Below, one piece after another: positions 41,095 through 43,182 of a DNA stretch of 43,182 nt; the stretch's first letter is position 1, and the number at the start of each line of letters is the position of its first letter. The position numbers were made by a program, and so were the translations under genes. Location: assembly GCF_020564935.1 (NCBI RefSeq), contig NZ_JAJCXB010000056.1:1-43182 (forward strand), given 5' to 3'. The notes under the pieces were generated by a model. The model worked only from the letters and a program-made list of their open reading frames with translations. It did no database searches and was not told where the DNA came from. Origin of the DNA: Streptomyces pinistramenti. Its GTDB lineage: Bacteria; Actinomycetota; Actinomycetes; Streptomycetales; Streptomycetaceae.

Positions 41095-41305
41095 GGACGG
41101 CGGACGCAGCACGCACGGCCGGGGCAGCCGCCCCGGAGCGCCCACGACCGGTCCTTTCCTCCGCCGCAGCCGCCCGGCCGCACCGCTTGGCCGCCGGGCT
41201 CGCCGCCCCGGCGGCTCCTCGATCCGCGCGCCCGCGCCGGTACGTCGGCCCGCAACCTGCCCGCTCCGTACCCTGGAGCCCCACCCCCGAAGGGATCCCC
41301 TTGCC

Positions 41306-41989
41306 ATGACCATCCGCGTGATGCTCGTCGACGACCAGGCGCTGTTGCGCACCGGCTTCCGGATGGTGCTCGCCGCGCAGCCCGACATGGAGGTCGTCGC
41401 CGAGGCGGGCGACGGTGTGCAGGCGCTGGAAGTGCTGCGCTCCACGAAGGTCGACGTCATCCTCATGGACGTCCGGATGCCGCATCTGGACGGCGTCGAG
41501 GCCACCCGCCGGATCTGCGAAGACGGCCGGAACGAGGACGCGCCCAAGGTCCTCATCCTGACCACGTTCGACCTCGACGAGTACGCGTTCTCCGCGCTGA
41601 AGGCGGGCGCCAGCGGTTTCATGCTCAAGGACGTGCCGCCGAGCGAACTGCTCGGCGCCATCCGGGCCGTGGAGAGCGGCGACGCCGTCGTCGCCCCCTC
41701 CACCACCCGCCGGCTGCTGGACCGTTTCACCCCGATGCTGCCCGCCACGGCGGCCGAGCCGGACCGGCCCGAGCTGGGGCGGCTGACGGAACGCGAGCGC
41801 GAGGTGCTGCTGCTGGTCGCGCAGGGGCTGTCGAACGGCGAGATCGCGGCGAAGCTGGTGCTGTCGGAGGCGACGGTCAAGACACATGTCGGCCGAATCC
41901 TCACGAAGTTGAGCCTCCGGGACCGCGTCCAGGCCGTGGTCCTCGCCTACGAAACGGGCCTGGTACGGGCCGGCGGCTCGGGGTCTTAG
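41306..41989 (+). CDS. two-component response regulator (LuxR/NarL family)
   Basis: 227 residues. The receiver domain (1-120) has the acidic pocket VDDQ (D9, D10), phosphoacceptor D55 in VILMDVRMPHLDG, and K in FMLKDVPP. The C-terminal LuxR-type helix-turn-helix runs from LTEREREVLLLVAQGLSNGEIA through SEATVKTHVGRILTKL. The ATG at 41306 has AAGGGA about ten bases upstream. It should be phosphorylated by the upstream kinase; targets are unknown. Confidence 0.95.
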   Translation: MTIRVMLVDDQALLRTGFRMVLAAQPDMEVVAEAGDGVQALEVLRSTKVDVILMDVRMPHLDGVEATRRICEDGRNEDAPKVLILTTFDLDEYAFSALKAGASGFMLKDVPPSELLGAIRAVESGDAVVAPSTTRRLLDRFTPMLPATAAEPDRPELGRLTEREREVLLLVAQGLSNGEIAAKLVLSEATVKTHVGRILTKLSLRDRVQAVVLAYETGLVRAGGSGS

Positions 41990-42115
41990 CGGGCCGGCTC
42001 CGAGCCCAGGGAGGCGAGAGGCGCGAAGTCTCGCCGGGCACCCGGGGGTGAGGCCGGGCCGGGTGCGGGCGGCGAACGGTAGGGCAGGCCGCGTGAGCTG
42101 GGGAGACGAGCGGGA

Positions 42116-42137
42116 GCCGACCGGGCGAACGGTCGGC
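42116..42137 (+). terminator. small hairpin after the response regulator
   Basis: GCCGACCG (42116-42123) and CGGTCGGC (42130-42137) form a perfect 8-bp stem with a 6-base loop, 127 bases after the stop codon. The rest of the spacer up to the chitosanase promoter shows no gene. Confidence 0.45.
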
Positions 42138-42232
42138 CGGGAGAGCACGTCGGGCGGGGCGCGCGGACCGGCCGAGGGCAGACTCGGGCCGGGAGAAGAC
42201 TGCGCCTGGCCGGAACCGCATCACCCAAAGGG

Positions 42233-42290
42233 TTGACGTGGACACGTAACGGGAGCAGATTGACCCCGCTCGGTAAGGAAACCTTCCTAA
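42233..42290 (+). promoter_or_regulatory. chitosanase promoter with ROK/CsnR-like operator
   Basis: TTGACG (42233-42238), 17 bases, then CAGATT (42256-42261) make a good housekeeping promoter. At about +6 begins the near-palindrome TAAGGAAACCTTCCTAA (42274-42290). It resembles the TTAGGAAAGTTTCCTAA boxes that I recall before chitosan- and cellulose-degrading genes of Streptomyces (14 of 17 positions). CsnR, a ROK repressor, binds such a site before a chitosanase gene. Repression until chitosan oligomers appear is inferred. Confidence 0.6.
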
Positions 42291-42305
42291 TAGAGAGGTT
42301 CCCCA

Positions 42306-43022
42306 GTGCGGACACGCATCCTGGCACTCGCCACCGCCTCCGGCGCGGCGCTCCTCGCCGCAGCCGCCCTGCCCGCCGCAGCCCAGCCGGCCACCACACC
42401 CCCGACCCCCGCAGGAAAGACGCACCGCCTCCAGGAGGGCACGGTCGGCGCATCCGACCTGCTGGCCAAGCTCAACGGCTGCAACCAGCTCTCCAAGGGC
42501 AAGTACCGCACCGACGAAGAGACTTCGGCCACCGTCCCGGTCTGCGGCAAGAACGGCGCAGTCTTCTGGAAGGCCGACATGGACATAGACTGCGACGGCC
42601 AGATCACCACCCAGTGCAACGCCGACACCGACCCCTGGTTCCAGGACAACACGGCGTTCCACCAGTCCAACGGCAAGCCGCTCAGCGCCGAGAAACTCCC
42701 GTACATCGTGGTGCCCGGCGTCAGCGACATCTGGGACTACGGCGCGGCCGGCATCAAGGGCGGCGGCGTGGTCGCCATCATCTACAACAACCAGGTCGAG
42801 TACGCGGTCGTCGGCGACACCGGCCCGAACAAGATCATTGGTGAGGCGTCGTACGCGGCCGCCAAGAACCTGGGCATCGACCCCAACCCGGAGTCCGGCG
42901 GCGCCGATTCGGGCGTCACCTACCTCCTCTTCAAGAACTCCAAGGCCGACCCCATCGAGAGTCACGCCGACGCCGTCAGCCGCGGCGACGCCCTCGCGAA
43001 AAAGTTCCTGCAGGACAACTAG
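42306..43022 (+). CDS. secreted chitosanase, glycoside hydrolase family 75
   Basis: 238 residues. A Sec-type signal peptide (MRTRILALATASGAALLAAA, cleavage probably after PAAAQ at about residue 27) leads to a GH75 domain that would cut chitosan. Recognisable segments are VFWKADMDIDCDGQITTQCN (about residues 86-105), IVVPG, GGVVAIIYNNQVEYAVVGDTGP and IGEASYAAAKNLGI. The Asp-rich ADMDIDCDG block is likely at the active site. The GTG at 42306 follows AGAGAGG. The 3' end is duplicated just after the stop codon. Confidence 0.9.
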   Translation: MRTRILALATASGAALLAAAALPAAAQPATTPPTPAGKTHRLQEGTVGASDLLAKLNGCNQLSKGKYRTDEETSATVPVCGKNGAVFWKADMDIDCDGQITTQCNADTDPWFQDNTAFHQSNGKPLSAEKLPYIVVPGVSDIWDYGAAGIKGGGVVAIIYNNQVEYAVVGDTGPNKIIGEASYAAAKNLGIDPNPESGGADSGVTYLLFKNSKADPIESHADAVSRGDALAKKFLQDN

Positions 43023-43043
43023 AAAAGGTCCTGCGGGACAACT
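42998..43043 (+). repeat. tandem duplication of the last codons of the chitosanase gene
   Basis: The 23 bases at 42998-43020 recur at 43022-43043 with one missing base and two substitutions. The first copy encodes KKFLQDN followed by TAG; the second, in a frame shifted by one base, would encode EKVLRDN followed by TGA. Both copies contain short palindromes (TCCTGCAGGA; GTCC/GGAC). Confidence 0.7.
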
Positions 43044-43079
43044 GAAGGCGGGGGACTGGAAGCGGGGCGGCTGGTTGGA

Positions 43080-43105
43080 GGGGGGAGAGGGAGGGAGAGA
43101 GCGGG
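43080..43105 (+). other. G-quadruplex-type motif in a purine-rich/pyrimidine-rich tail
   Basis: G runs at 43080-43085, 43089-43091, 43093-43095 and 43103-43105 with spacers of 3, 1 and 7 bases satisfy the usual G4 rule. The following 43121-43182 is C-rich on the same strand, so an ordinary hairpin is also possible. No gene is seen from 43023 to the window end. Confidence 0.45.
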
Positions 43106-43182
43106 AGCCTGCGGGCTGCAAGCTGCTGCTTCCCCGGGTGCCCCTCCCCCCGCCCCACCCCCTCCACCCGCCCCACCCCTAC

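Overview
This is a very GC-rich window whose coding frames end almost every codon in G or C. Gene content and order point to Streptomyces: tipA, two-component genes, DUF397/XRE/HATPase genes, a duplicated Zur-controlled ribosomal protein locus, an orphan nuoD and the hpt-ftsH-folE-folP-folB-folK neighbourhood. From memory, and not checked, the order follows the chromosomal core of S. coelicolor around SCO3389-SCO3430. I see no transposase, integrase, tRNA, rRNA or CRISPR array.

Layout. 1-4.0 kb: a nitrilase-family hydrolase, a small TatA, then a zinc-starvation locus. The latter holds S14, L28, L33 and type B L31 paralogues around a Zur-like box, a COG0523/CobW gene broken by frameshifts, and an S18 paralogue with a one-base frameshift. 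4.1-6.2 kb: a DUF397 protein, an anti-sigma-like HATPase and an XRE/DUF5753 regulator; two of the promoters carry matching arrays of a TGCANN hexamer. 6.2-13.4 kb: aldehyde dehydrogenase, DinB-like protein, PadR regulator, glutamate decarboxylase, WrbA-type quinone reductase, LysE-type exporter, TipA and a YbjQ protein. 13.6-20 kb: DedA, ThrE-like exporter, pyrophosphatase, PBP4-type carboxypeptidase and a DUF2342 zinc protease. 20-31.4 kb: tilS, hpt, ftsH and folate synthesis (folE, folP, an NTF2-like gene, folB, folK, DUF3180), interrupted by a membrane-anchored esterase and an MprF/LysX-like lysyltransferase. 31.4-35.5 kb: a glycine betaine/choline-type ABC transporter with a divergently placed ATPase. 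35.5-43 kb: a conserved hypothetical protein, orphan nuoD with a MidA/NDUFAF7-type methyltransferase, a NarL-type two-component system and a secreted GH75 chitosanase.

How the genes work together. The first locus looks like the standard zinc-sparing switch, in which cysteine-free ribosomal proteins replace zinc-binding ones; part of it is damaged here or mis-sequenced. The folate genes cover GTP to the pterin-sulfa condensation step. The nuoD/methyltransferase pair matches a known enzyme-substrate pair of mitochondrial complex I. Several genes (rpmG, the DUF2342 protease, folP, the 35.5 kb gene, the methyltransferase and the sensor kinase) have a -10-like hexamer only 6-7 bases before the start codon, so they probably give leaderless mRNAs.

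Most unusual signals: the paired hexamer arrays of the XRE/DUF397/HATPase module; a perfect hairpin that buries the wrbA ribosome binding site; the nuoD-methyltransferase pair; an overlapping eight-codon ORF at the ftsH start; and the damaged Zur-locus genes. All calls were made by reading the sequence and recalling families; no search was run.
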